In this document: positions 1 through 6,878 of the stretch, piece by piece
Layout of the letters: each line of letters begins with the position of its first letter
Position numbering within the stretch: position 1 is the stretch's first letter
NCBI GenBank assembly: GCA_029975965.1
Contig: JARKOV010000050.1
Coordinates: forward strand, 1 to 20,773
Direction of reading: 5' to 3'
DNA: 20,773 bases
DNA from: Anaerolinea sp.
GTDB lineage: Bacteria; Chloroflexota; Anaerolineae; Anaerolineales; Anaerolineaceae
Notes under the pieces: model-generated
The model's input: the letters and a program-made list of their open reading frames with translations, nothing else
Told to the model about the DNA's origin: nothing
Database searches by the model: none
Program-made: the position numbers and the translations under genes

Positions 1-258
1 TTCTTCTTTGGAAAATGGAGTTAGGCCGATCGCTTCAATCAATGCATCTTTTTGGTTTCGCAGCACCCGGAAAAAGTTGACTACCTCACCATCGATATCA
101 TTATACGTTTCTACCGGAGATGGAATACGATTAATTAGAACCGCAGCCGACCCACCAAAAGGCTCACAGAAGTGTGTGGCTTTAGGAAGTAGCGGCAATA
201 GCCAATCAAGGTGACTGTACTTTCCACCATACCAACCGAAGGCAATCAATTTTCCCAA
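1..258 (-). CDS. D12-class N6-adenine DNA methyltransferase, N-terminal part (cut by window edge)
   Basis: The minus strand reads open for 86 codons from a TTG at 258 to the window edge. Visible motifs are GWYGGKYSHLDWLLPLLP (residues 8-25), the Trp/GGK motif at the start of Dam-like D12 methylases; CEPFGGSAAV (31-40), the SAM-binding motif equivalent to PFxGxG; and ETYNDIDGEVVNFFRVLR (50-67), typical of the family. The catalytic DPPY motif would lie beyond the edge. An in-frame stop sits at 271-273, so the start must lie in this short stretch; TTG at 258 is preceded by GAGGA at a usable distance. A possible -10 (TAGAAT, 292-297) lies upstream. Such enzymes methylate adenine in DNA, either as restriction partners or as solitary phage or island methylases. 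The base composition is more AT-rich than the rest of the window, which suggests acquisition. The family call is firm; the target site and any restriction partner cannot be seen. Confidence 0.85.
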   Translation of the reverse strand, partial: MGKLIAFGWYGGKYSHLDWLLPLLPKATHFCEPFGGSAAVLINRIPSPVETYNDIDGEVVNFFRVLRNQKDALIEAIGLTPFSKEE

Positions 259-321
259 TTCGATCCATCCTCAAGAAGGTTTAGTACTTATATTCTACCA
301 TCAGAACGTGGTAACAATGGC

Positions 322-345
322 AAAAAAACAAAGCCCTCTTTGTTT
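322..345 (-). terminator. Intrinsic terminator downstream of tRNA-Pro
   Basis: On the minus strand, an 8-bp perfect stem (AAACAAAG/CTTTGTTT, positions 345-338 and 333-326) with a four-base loop runs into seven T residues. It lies about 100 bases past the 3' end of tRNA-Pro and before the methyltransferase gene, so it probably ends the tRNA transcript. The stem is AT-rich, so its strength is uncertain. Confidence 0.6.
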
Positions 346-448
346 CTTCTAGGTGTACTCATGGTGTAAAAAACAGTTGTTTAACAAATGTGACCCCCAT
401 ATCTATTTGATATGAGGGCCATACCCACCACATCTGGTGTTTTTTAGG

Positions 449-523
449 TCGGGGCGAAAGGATTTGAACCTTCGACCTCTTGCACCCCATGCAAGCGCGC
501 TAGCCGGACTGCGCCACGCCCCG
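449..523 (-). tRNA. tRNA-Pro (anticodon GGG)
   Basis: The minus strand folds as a full cloverleaf. The acceptor CGGGGCG pairs with CGCCCCG; the D stem is GCGC/GCGC; the anticodon stem CTTGC/GCAAG encloses ATGGGGT, placing GGG at positions 34-36; the variable loop has five bases; the T arm contains TTCAAAT. The discriminator base is A. The next bases are CCT, so the terminal CCA is not fully encoded and must be added enzymatically; tmRNA in this window shows the same. The gene reads proline CCC and CCU codons. It has its own promoter at 535-563. The DNA on its 3' side is AT-richer and carries a DNA methyltransferase, so this could be an integration site. Confidence 0.97.
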
Positions 524-534
524 AAACCATGGCA

Positions 535-563
535 ATTATAGCTGTGTTCTCGCAATTCGACAA
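535..563 (-). promoter_or_regulatory. Sigma-70-type promoter of tRNA-Pro
   Basis: On the minus strand, TTGTCG (558-563) and a perfect TATAAT (535-540) are separated by exactly 17 bases. The -10 element ends 11 bases before the mature tRNA 5' end, which fits a short 5' leader removed by RNase P. Confidence 0.8.
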
Positions 564-688
564 CCCATTTTCTAAATCCGTCCGAATTTTAAGTCGCACG
601 GTGTGGTACTATCAGCATATCCAATAACCAATATTATCCAAACCAAGATTCACGAATACCTCATCTTGCTCCCGGAGGAGATTGAACC

Positions 689-1714
689 ATGACAAAGGTG
701 AAGATGACCCAAGGTAAATTCAACGGCATGCAAGCTGTCGCCGACAACCAGGGTGTGATCGCTGCGCTTGCCATCGATCAGCGAGGTTCGTTGAAAAAAG
801 CCCTGGCTGCGGCGATGGGCTCTACCGCCACCGACGACAACCTGAGCGAGTTTAAAGTGCTGATCTCGGAAGAACTCACGCCCTACGCCAGCGCGATCTT
901 GCTCGACCCGGAGTACGGCCTCGATGCGGTGCGGCGCCGCGACCCGTCGGCGGGCGTCTTCCTGGCATACGAGAAGACCGGCTACGATGCCAGCGTGAAG
1001 GGGCGCCTGCCCGACCTGCTGCCCGAGTGGTCGGTGTTGCGGCTCAAAGGAGCCGGCGCAGATGTGATCAAGGTGCTTTTATATTACGACCCGGATGATT
1101 CTCCCGCGATCAACACGGTCAAACAAGCCTTCGTTGAGCGAGTTGGCTCCGAGTGCCGCGCGGTTGACATCCCCTTTTTCCTGGAAGTGATCGGTTACAG
1201 CGATGAGATCGGTGACGAAAAAAGCATCCGGTTCGCGCGTGCCAAGCCGGACAAGGTGGCGGGGTATATGCGCGAGTTCTCGAAGCCGCACTATGGGGTA
1301 GACGCCTTGAAGACCGAAGTGCCGGTCAACATGCGTTACGTGGAAGGCTCACAGGCTAACCCAGATGGCCAGGTGGCCTACAGCCGCGAACAGGCCAAAG
1401 ATCACTTTCGCATGGCGGCCGAAGAGGCGAAAGTGCCGTTCATCTACCTGAGCGCGGGGGTGAGCGACGCCGTCTTTCGCGAGACGCTGGAGTTGGCCGT
1501 CGAAGCCGGCACGCCGTTTTCGGGGGTGTTATGCGGGCGGGCAACCTGGCAGGATGGCATCCCGGAGTATGGCAAGGGCGGCGCAACAGCTCTGCGTGCC
1601 TGGCTACAAGATCGCGGGAAGCAAAATATCCAGGCGATCAACGCCATCGTGACCGGTGGAGCGAAACCGTGGTTCGATTTTTACGGCGGGATCGATCAAA
1701 TCGAGATTATCTAG
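689..1714 (+). CDS. lacD: Tagatose 1,6-diphosphate aldolase (LacD family)
   Basis: The 341-residue protein has the length and motifs of class I tagatose-1,6-bisphosphate aldolases, cytoplasmic enzymes that cleave tagatose 1,6-bisphosphate to dihydroxyacetone phosphate and glyceraldehyde 3-phosphate. The Schiff-base lysine is K208 in DALKTEVPV; the supporting active-site K128 (GADVIKVLLYYDPDD) and E166 (FFLEVIGY) are present. AIDQRGSLKK near residues 28-37 is also characteristic. A strong GGAGGAG ribosome site at 674-680 fixes the ATG at 689. The gene stands alone, without lacA/B/C or a sugar transporter beside it, so it may serve general ketose-bisphosphate metabolism; related family members also accept fructose 1,6-bisphosphate and sulfofructose-type substrates, which sequence alone cannot separate. 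It is followed directly by a long palindromic repeat and a convergent gene. Confidence 0.9.
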   Translation: MTKVKMTQGKFNGMQAVADNQGVIAALAIDQRGSLKKALAAAMGSTATDDNLSEFKVLISEELTPYASAILLDPEYGLDAVRRRDPSAGVFLAYEKTGYDASVKGRLPDLLPEWSVLRLKGAGADVIKVLLYYDPDDSPAINTVKQAFVERVGSECRAVDIPFFLEVIGYSDEIGDEKSIRFARAKPDKVAGYMREFSKPHYGVDALKTEVPVNMRYVEGSQANPDGQVAYSREQAKDHFRMAAEEAKVPFIYLSAGVSDAVFRETLELAVEAGTPFSGVLCGRATWQDGIPEYGKGGATALRAWLQDRGKQNIQAINAIVTGGAKPWFDFYGGIDQIEII

Positions 1715-1798
1715 TACTCTGTCAGATGTAATTTGATGGGTTATTTGGGGACGAAGCCCCCAAATAACCCATCAAAATCGGTCTGATTGACCAGCAAA
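1715..1798. repeat. Long palindromic repeat, copy 1 (between convergent genes)
   Basis: A perfect 19-bp stem (1732-1750 with 1758-1776) encloses a 7-base loop (ACGAAGC). Outside it, TCAGA at 1722-1726 can pair with TCTGA at 1782-1786. The element fills the whole gap between the stop codons of lacD and the methyltransferase. Its flank GTACTCTGTC (1714-1723) recurs at the second copy (11605-11729, opposite orientation), as do TTGATGGG/CCCATCAA and CGAAGCCCC. It could act as a two-way transcription terminator or be a REP/MITE-type element. No long T-run follows the stem, so a classical terminator is less clear. Confidence 0.75.
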
Positions 1799-2599
1799 TT
1801 AAACCTGCCCGATTGCATAGAAAGTGGGAACGAAGAGCACCCGCTCCCCCTGTTGCCGGGCAATCCGATCGGCTTCTTGAAACCGCTCAAGCTCCCCGGA
1901 GGGCAACCAGCCTGCGAGGTCGGCGCGCAGCACCTGCCATTCTTGCTCAAAGCCGTCCAGACCGGTTGCGCTTTGCCATTGTCCGCCCAACACACCACTT
2001 TCGACCTGATTCAAACCCGATGTAGAAAATAAGCCGGCCAGCTCGCGTCCCTGGTTGGTGCGGGCGCCCTGTCTTGCCAAAGCATCCGCCTGTAGCCGGC
2101 CAAGTTGCTCCAGCGGCGGCGGAAAATCGATCCGGCCGCGATAATCGGGTTCGGCCAGCGCGAGGATCCAACCCCCAGCGCGGGTGACGCGTCGCATCTC
2201 GGTCAACATGGCTAACGGATCGGGAATCCACAGCAGAAACATGTGGCAACACACGGCATCGAAACAGGCACTTTGAAATGGGGTGAAAAAGGCATCCGCT
2301 TGCAGATACCGCGATCGAGGGTCGACTTGTTGGGCTATGGCGAGGAAGTCGCGCTGGAGGTCCAACCCGAAGGTAACGAACCGGCCGGTTTTACTCAGGT
2401 CTGCGGTGATCGCGCCGGTGCCGCAGCCAACCTCGAGCACCCGTGTTCCTTCGGCCAGCCCGATCCGCTCGAATAAGTGCCGGCGGATCGGAGCAGTCCA
2501 GCCGGCCTGCTGGGAAAAGCGTTGGTGCCACTGTCGCGCAGTAAATGTCAACCCAAATTCGCTTGGCTCAAGGTTTGCGCCAGATATTTTCCCAGGCAT
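1799..2599 (-). CDS. Class I SAM-dependent methyltransferase, last gene of the radical SAM operon
   Basis: The protein is 266 residues from the ATG at 2599. It has the Rossmann methyltransferase signature VLEVGCGTG (residues 54-62) for SAM binding, an acidic strand GLDLQRDFL near 78, a DAFFTPF segment with the following FDAVCCHMFLLWIPDP motif, and AGGWILALAEPD after it, as in the Methyltransf_11/25 families. The substrate is unknown. It overlaps the end of the preceding pseudo-radical SAM gene by 32 bases, which implies coupled translation; no strong ribosome site precedes the ATG, and a TTG at 2551, just after that gene's stop, is an alternative start. Its position as last gene of the Cys-Ala-tail operon suggests methylation of the same target peptide, or of an intermediate, but this is inferred from context only. 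Confidence 0.8.
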   Translation of the reverse strand: MPGKISGANLEPSEFGLTFTARQWHQRFSQQAGWTAPIRRHLFERIGLAEGTRVLEVGCGTGAITADLSKTGRFVTFGLDLQRDFLAIAQQVDPRSRYLQADAFFTPFQSACFDAVCCHMFLLWIPDPLAMLTEMRRVTRAGGWILALAEPDYRGRIDFPPPLEQLGRLQADALARQGARTNQGRELAGLFSTSGLNQVESGVLGGQWQSATGLDGFEQEWQVLRADLAGWLPSGELERFQEADRIARQQGERVLFVPTFYAIGQV

Positions 2600-3725
2600 C
2601 GGTGAGGAAATTCCCCAACACCTCGGGGATTCCCTGGGCCGCCAGAACGTCGCCGTCGGGCTCAACGTACAGCCAGGCCTTGCCTGCGCCCTGGGGAACC
2701 TGGGCTTCGTGGGTGGCCAGCTCCAGGGATACCGGGTTGTAGCGATAATAGGGAACAGGAAGATCCCAAACCAGTCGCATTCCTCGATCCGCGACGGCCT
2801 GGCGCACCTCGGGCATCAGCCAGATCAGTTCTTTTGTGCTGGCGCTGATCGATACCGCTTGTACCCCCATCGCAACCAGTCGGTCGAGAATCGCGAGGTA
2901 AGTGGCTTTCTCCTCGTGAGTCAGGGTCAGGTGGACGACGACCGCCAGGTCTTCAGCCAGCGTGTCGCGCAGCGCCTCCCAGGACGCCTCGTCTTCGGAT
3001 TCAAGGATCAGCATCAGGTGGTCCAGCCCGGCCTGTAACACACGGTGCAAGTAGTCGCGCTCGGCAAAGCGCAGACCGTTGGTGATCACACCGGTGACCA
3101 TGCCCAGTTGCTCCGCGTATTGGATCAGGTCGGGCAGGTCGGGGCGCAGGGTGGGCTCTCCGCCGGTAAAGACGACGTGTGGAATGCCCGCGTCCCAGGC
3201 TTTCAACAGGATTTGCTGCCAGCCTGCCTGGGGAATCTCGCTTTTGACCCGCTCGACCGGGGCGTAATGCTCGAACCCGGCTTCCGGGAGGTGATAGGTC
3301 AGCGCGCAATCCAGCCGGTAAGGGGCGGTCAGCGCGCCGGAATACGGCTCATCCCGCTCAAAATCCAGGTAAGTCACCGGATCGAGGTCGGGAACCTCGA
3401 TCAGCTCGCGCAGCCTACCAGAAAGGTTCTGGAAATCGGCCAGGGCCTGTGTTTCTTTGATCCCATATCGCCTGGCAATGGTCGTCGCGACCTCTTCGGG
3501 CGGCGTAGCATGAATGAAGTGGTAGACATATTCGGTCGCGGTCTGGTTCAAATGCACAACGGTGCTGCCATTGAGGATCAGGATCCCGTTCCCATCCGGC
3601 TCTACACGCAGGTGAAGACGGTAGTTGAAATCCGCGTCCTGGGGAGCGGTGTAATGATGAATCCCTGCCGGAAGCGGTTGGTAGGGTGGGAAAAAGCGTT
3701 CGAGGAGGGAACGAAAGGTGTTCAT
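2568..3725 (-). CDS. Radical SAM-like pseudoenzyme with PqqD-like N-terminus (cluster cysteines lost)
   Basis: This 385-residue protein is a paralogue of the upstream radical SAM enzyme over most of its length. An N-terminal PqqD-like domain (about 35-110) is followed by a radical SAM barrel with TGGEPTLRPDLP (187-198). At the place of the CxxxCxxC loop it reads LTYHLPEAGFEHY (142-154), the same length as the partner's LTYRCNNECAHCY, with L146, G150 and H153 in place of the three cysteines. The C-terminal LYVEPDGDVLAAQG aligns with CIEPDGAVLPCQS of the partner but lacks its cysteine, and the protein ends where the partner's auxiliary-cluster cysteines begin. It should bind no iron-sulfur cluster and have no radical chemistry, so a substrate-binding or scaffold role is inferred. 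The ATG overlaps the upstream stop (ATGA), indicating coupled translation. Longer open reading upstream of 3725 is only overlap with that gene. Confidence 0.85.
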   Translation of the reverse strand: MNTFRSLLERFFPPYQPLPAGIHHYTAPQDADFNYRLHLRVEPDGNGILILNGSTVVHLNQTATEYVYHFIHATPPEEVATTIARRYGIKETQALADFQNLSGRLRELIEVPDLDPVTYLDFERDEPYSGALTAPYRLDCALTYHLPEAGFEHYAPVERVKSEIPQAGWQQILLKAWDAGIPHVVFTGGEPTLRPDLPDLIQYAEQLGMVTGVITNGLRFAERDYLHRVLQAGLDHLMLILESEDEASWEALRDTLAEDLAVVVHLTLTHEEKATYLAILDRLVAMGVQAVSISASTKELIWLMPEVRQAVADRGMRLVWDLPVPYYRYNPVSLELATHEAQVPQGAGKAWLYVEPDGDVLAAQGIPEVLGNFLTDAWENIWRKP

Positions 3726-5137
3726 CGGACCTCTTTGAGCATTGGATCGCAAGAGTACAGAGCGGATACAGGTTGAGGCGCCAGGTCGGGTTGGGCATGC
3801 CTGGAAAGGGGGCAGCCACCCCCGCACACATCGAGGATGCTGCAGCCGCGGCAGGCGGGGTGGATATCGCGCCGCTCGCGCAGGCTGAGCGCCAGCGGGT
3901 GGTTCCAGATGGTCTCCCAGGCATCCTGGGGCAGCCTGCCCAACGGCTGATAATAAGACTGGCAGGGCAGCACGGCGCCGTCTGGCTCGATGCACATGGC
4001 ATAGAGGGCCGCGGTGCACCCTTTGACGCCCAGGTCGAGCAGTAATGGGTCGAATTCGCAATAGCGCGTCGGGGTGTACCAGATCAGCCGCTGGCCGGAG
4101 CGGTCGGTGGCCTGGCGCGCCAGCTCGAGCAAGGCCGGCAGGCTGGCTTCGGGCAGGCCGCTGCCGACATTCTCACCGCGCCCGGAATAGATCAGCGCGT
4201 TCAGTCCGACCGTAGGCACCCCCAACCCGGCCAGGAATTGCAGATCCTGTAGCAATCCGGGACTGTTGTGCTGCAGCAGGGTCGTGTTCGTCATCACGTA
4301 CAGACGGGTTTGAAGCACATTGCGAATCCCCTGCACCGTCTCTTCCCAGGCGCCGCCTGCGCAAACCATGGCGTCATGAATGGCTGGATCGTGCGATTCG
4401 AGGGTGATCTGAACGTGGTCGAGACCGGCATCCACCAGGGATTGGACAAAGGCCGGGTCCTTCAGTCGCCGGCCGTTGGTGTTGACGCCGGTGATCTGCC
4501 CATTGCTTTCCGCGTGGGCGATCAGCTCGGGCAGATCGGGGCGCAAGGTCGGTTCGCCTCCGGTAAAGACGATATGAGGAATGCCGATTTCCCACAGTTG
4601 ATCGAGAATGCGCTTCCATTCCGGTGTGGACAATTCTGGATGGCGTCGCGGCCGGGCGTTGTAACAGTGAGCGCACTCATTGTTGCAGCGATAGGTGAGG
4701 GCCAGGTCCATGCGGTAAGGCGCGGACGGCTTCGAGCTGAAGGGCATGCTGGTATCCAGGTCCAGCTCGCAGATTGGACAATGCTCGCCGGGCGCGGTGA
4801 TTTGCTCAATTTGGGCGTAGATTTGCGTATAGTCATCAATCAGCGTCGACTTTGGCGCGTTATACCAGCGCGCCAGGGTCTGGATGGCCTGCTCGCGGGG
4901 GATGCCCTCCAGGCACAAGAAAGCCATGCGCGCGGCGGTGGGGTTCAACTGGAAAGCCCGGCTGGCATTAACCATTAAGAGTCCGCGGCCGTCTGGCTCG
5001 AAGCGCAGGTGCAGGCGCGCCTTGCCTTCGGGGGTCTCTTTGAGGTAATGGAAGACTCCACCGCTGGGCGCTTCGATCCTTGGTTTATTCGAAAACCACC
5101 CGGCCAGGCGAGACTGAAAACCATTAAAAATGCTCAT
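3722..5137 (-). CDS. Radical SAM/SPASM peptide-modifying enzyme with N-terminal PqqD-like (RRE) domain
   Basis: The 471-residue protein starts at ATG 5137, preceded by AAGGA, only 8 bases after the stop of the Cys-Ala-tail gene. Residues about 40-115 (LHLRFEPDGRGLLMVNASRA, then an NPTAARMAFLCLEG helix) resemble PqqD, the fold that binds leader peptides in RiPP pathways. The radical SAM core has C151-x3-C155-x2-C158 (RCNNECAHCY) for the 4Fe-4S cluster and GGEP at 193-196 for SAM. The C-terminal SPASM-type region carries C374, C382, C392, C429, C432, C438, C442 and C463, able to hold auxiliary clusters; CPIC at 120-123 adds two more. Enzymes of this architecture install thioether, C-C or epimerised residues in peptides. 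The neighbouring Cys-Ala tail is the obvious candidate substrate. The family is certain; the reaction is not. Confidence 0.93.
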   Translation of the reverse strand: MSIFNGFQSRLAGWFSNKPRIEAPSGGVFHYLKETPEGKARLHLRFEPDGRGLLMVNASRAFQLNPTAARMAFLCLEGIPREQAIQTLARWYNAPKSTLIDDYTQIYAQIEQITAPGEHCPICELDLDTSMPFSSKPSAPYRMDLALTYRCNNECAHCYNARPRRHPELSTPEWKRILDQLWEIGIPHIVFTGGEPTLRPDLPELIAHAESNGQITGVNTNGRRLKDPAFVQSLVDAGLDHVQITLESHDPAIHDAMVCAGGAWEETVQGIRNVLQTRLYVMTNTTLLQHNSPGLLQDLQFLAGLGVPTVGLNALIYSGRGENVGSGLPEASLPALLELARQATDRSGQRLIWYTPTRYCEFDPLLLDLGVKGCTAALYAMCIEPDGAVLPCQSYYQPLGRLPQDAWETIWNHPLALSLRERRDIHPACRGCSILDVCGGGCPLSRHAQPDLAPQPVSALYSCDPMLKEVR

Positions 5138-5145
5138 CGGTGTCC

Positions 5146-6837
5146 TTACCGCCCACCGCCGGCGCAAGCGCAGGCACAGCCCGCACAGGCGCAGGCGCAG
5201 GCGCAAGATCTCCCGCCACCTCCACCGCTCCGTGTGGAAGACGTGGTCGTCTTCGGAACGGGATTGGTCGCATTGGTCACCCCGCTGGTGAAGTTGGTGA
5301 TATCGCCAACGACGCCAGCGGAGAAAGTCTGGATGCTACCGGCGACCGAAGCGGCGAAATCGGCTCCGGGGAGGGTGGGCATCGACGACGCGGAAGGCGC
5401 TTTGCCAACCTGGGTTGGTCCGGTCGAAACCGACGGCGCGCCCATCGTTGAGCGCCCGTAGGCCGGATCATAGCGTCCCCACCACATTGGGATTACCACA
5501 GGACCACGGCCGAGGATCTCGCGCGAGCGGTCGTCGAAGCGGCGATCGAGCATGGTCCAGTCCATGTTCTCATCGAAGCGTTGCATGCGGACTTCCGGCG
5601 TGTCGGCAGCTTCGACCTGCGCCCAGGCTTTGGTCATGATGTCCTGGTAGAATGCCACTGTCTCTTTACGGCTAAAACCGCGCATTTTTTCCGAAACGGA
5701 GCGAACCAGGGCGATGATCATATCCTGCATGCGCTTGCGTTTTTCGGCGGGTTTTTCTTCGCTCATCGCCTGGATGAAATCCGTCTCGTAGGCGCGCAAC
5801 TCGGCGCCGGCGGGCAACGAAAGAGCCCTGATTTTCAACGGCTCGCGGGTCACCACCTCGGCAGCGCCTTTCTTAATCACCGAGAAAAGGATCATGCTGA
5901 GGATCTTCTCCATGGGTTGTTCCATCAAGATCGCGGCTTCAACGGCGGTCAACCCGCGCTTGATGCCGTTGCCTTCCAGCGAGATTTTTGGCGGTAAATA
6001 TTGCAGGCGGCGCTTTTTGTTACCCACCACCGATGCCCAGATGATGAGTGCCATGAAGCCGGCGAAGCCGAAACAAAACAGCGCCGGGCATAGGCTGTCC
6101 CAGGCATTGCTGGTGACCACCGGCTCGGTGACCAGCGCGGTCTGTGGGACGAGGCGTTGGGGAAATGCGGCGCCGAAGATGTACTGGGTTTCGGCGTTGG
6201 CGTTCGCCGATTGCCACTGGTAGAAAACACGACCGTCCTGGGTGTAACCGGAGGCCGGTTGATCCTCACCCGGCCAAGATCGCGGGTTAAAATATCGCGG
6301 CTCGTTTTCGTTCAACCCAGGGGGGAGGATGAGGGTAACGGTTACGTCCGTCTGGCCGCGGACGAACTCGGAGCCAAAGGAATTGGGCGAGAATTGGAAG
6401 GAGGCGTAGTCTTCCTGGACGTCTTCTACGCGGTTGGTGCGGTACAGCATGTTTTGAATCCCGCTGACCGTCACCACCACGGTGCCACGCTGGCCTGGGC
6501 GAATAGCGCGGCTACCAAGCCCAATCGCTACCCCCGGCTGGACGTAGGGAGATTCCTCGATCGATTGGACGGGCTGACCGTCGATCTGTGCGGATACGTT
6601 TCGCAGGCTGTATCCATGTGTGGGCAAGCCGACGTCGACGAAATCGATCGGGTCGGCGGAAGCGTCGTTGACGAAAACATATTCGTAGGTAACCGTGGCC
6701 GTCCCATCCGCTTCGATATAAAGGTTGACGACCTCGCTTTCGACCTCGAAAAGATAGGTCTGAGCAAAGACGGGATAGGCGCCTGCCAGAATCCACAGCA
6801 GGAGAGCCAGAACTGCAACTATTCGTTTGTGAAGCAT
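5146..6837 (-). CDS. DUF2207-like membrane protein ending in a (Cys-Ala)n tail; candidate radical SAM substrate
   Basis: The 563-residue protein starts at ATG 6837 after GGGAGGGAG. Residues 1-25 form a signal peptide (cleavage likely after YPVFA). An extracellular beta-rich domain (26-245) resembles the DUF2207 N-terminus. One membrane helix spans about 252-271, followed by a basic NKKRR. A cytoplasmic DUF2207-like part follows (GLTAVEAAILMEQPMEKIL, 295-313), then a Pro/Ser/Thr linker (450-535), five glycines, and the tail: R543-S544, C545, C547, C549 and C551 alternating with Ala, G553, C554, C556 and C558 alternating with Ala, then GGGR. DUF2207 proteins commonly end in Gly/Ser-rich tails; here seven cysteines are placed in the cytoplasm, next to genes for a PqqD-like radical SAM enzyme. 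It is therefore probably the modified substrate. Final function is unknown; metal binding or cross-linking are possibilities. Confidence 0.85.
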   Translation of the reverse strand: MLHKRIVAVLALLLWILAGAYPVFAQTYLFEVESEVVNLYIEADGTATVTYEYVFVNDASADPIDFVDVGLPTHGYSLRNVSAQIDGQPVQSIEESPYVQPGVAIGLGSRAIRPGQRGTVVVTVSGIQNMLYRTNRVEDVQEDYASFQFSPNSFGSEFVRGQTDVTVTLILPPGLNENEPRYFNPRSWPGEDQPASGYTQDGRVFYQWQSANANAETQYIFGAAFPQRLVPQTALVTEPVVTSNAWDSLCPALFCFGFAGFMALIIWASVVGNKKRRLQYLPPKISLEGNGIKRGLTAVEAAILMEQPMEKILSMILFSVIKKGAAEVVTREPLKIRALSLPAGAELRAYETDFIQAMSEEKPAEKRKRMQDMIIALVRSVSEKMRGFSRKETVAFYQDIMTKAWAQVEAADTPEVRMQRFDENMDWTMLDRRFDDRSREILGRGPVVIPMWWGRYDPAYGRSTMGAPSVSTGPTQVGKAPSASSMPTLPGADFAASVAGSIQTFSAGVVGDITNFTSGVTNATNPVPKTTTSSTRSGGGGGRSCACACACAGCACACAGGGR

Positions 6838-6878
6838 ACTCCCTCCCAGAAGAGCAGCCTGTTAGCCCCAGATCTTCA

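Noticed and set aside
395..418. Hairpin CATATC/GATATG with CCC/GGG extension
   Set aside because: No T-run or gene context on either strand; may be chance in AT-rich DNA.
426..446. Plus-strand hairpin CACCA-CATC-TGGTG followed by six T
   Set aside because: Only a 5-bp stem and no plus-strand gene ends there.
2283..3038. Plus-strand frame of 251 codons
   Set aside because: Antisense to the methyltransferase and pseudo-radical SAM genes; composition matches a shadow in GC-rich DNA.
3726..4061. N-terminal extension of the pseudo-radical SAM frame
   Set aside because: Arg/Pro-rich out-of-frame reading of the upstream radical SAM gene; the ATGA overlap at 3722-3725 and alignment with the paralogue support the ATG at 3725.
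5009..5461. Plus-strand open frame with Ala-Gln and Pro repeats
   Set aside because: It is the reverse reading of the Cys-Ala tail repeat; no ribosome site and it lies fully inside well-supported minus-strand genes.
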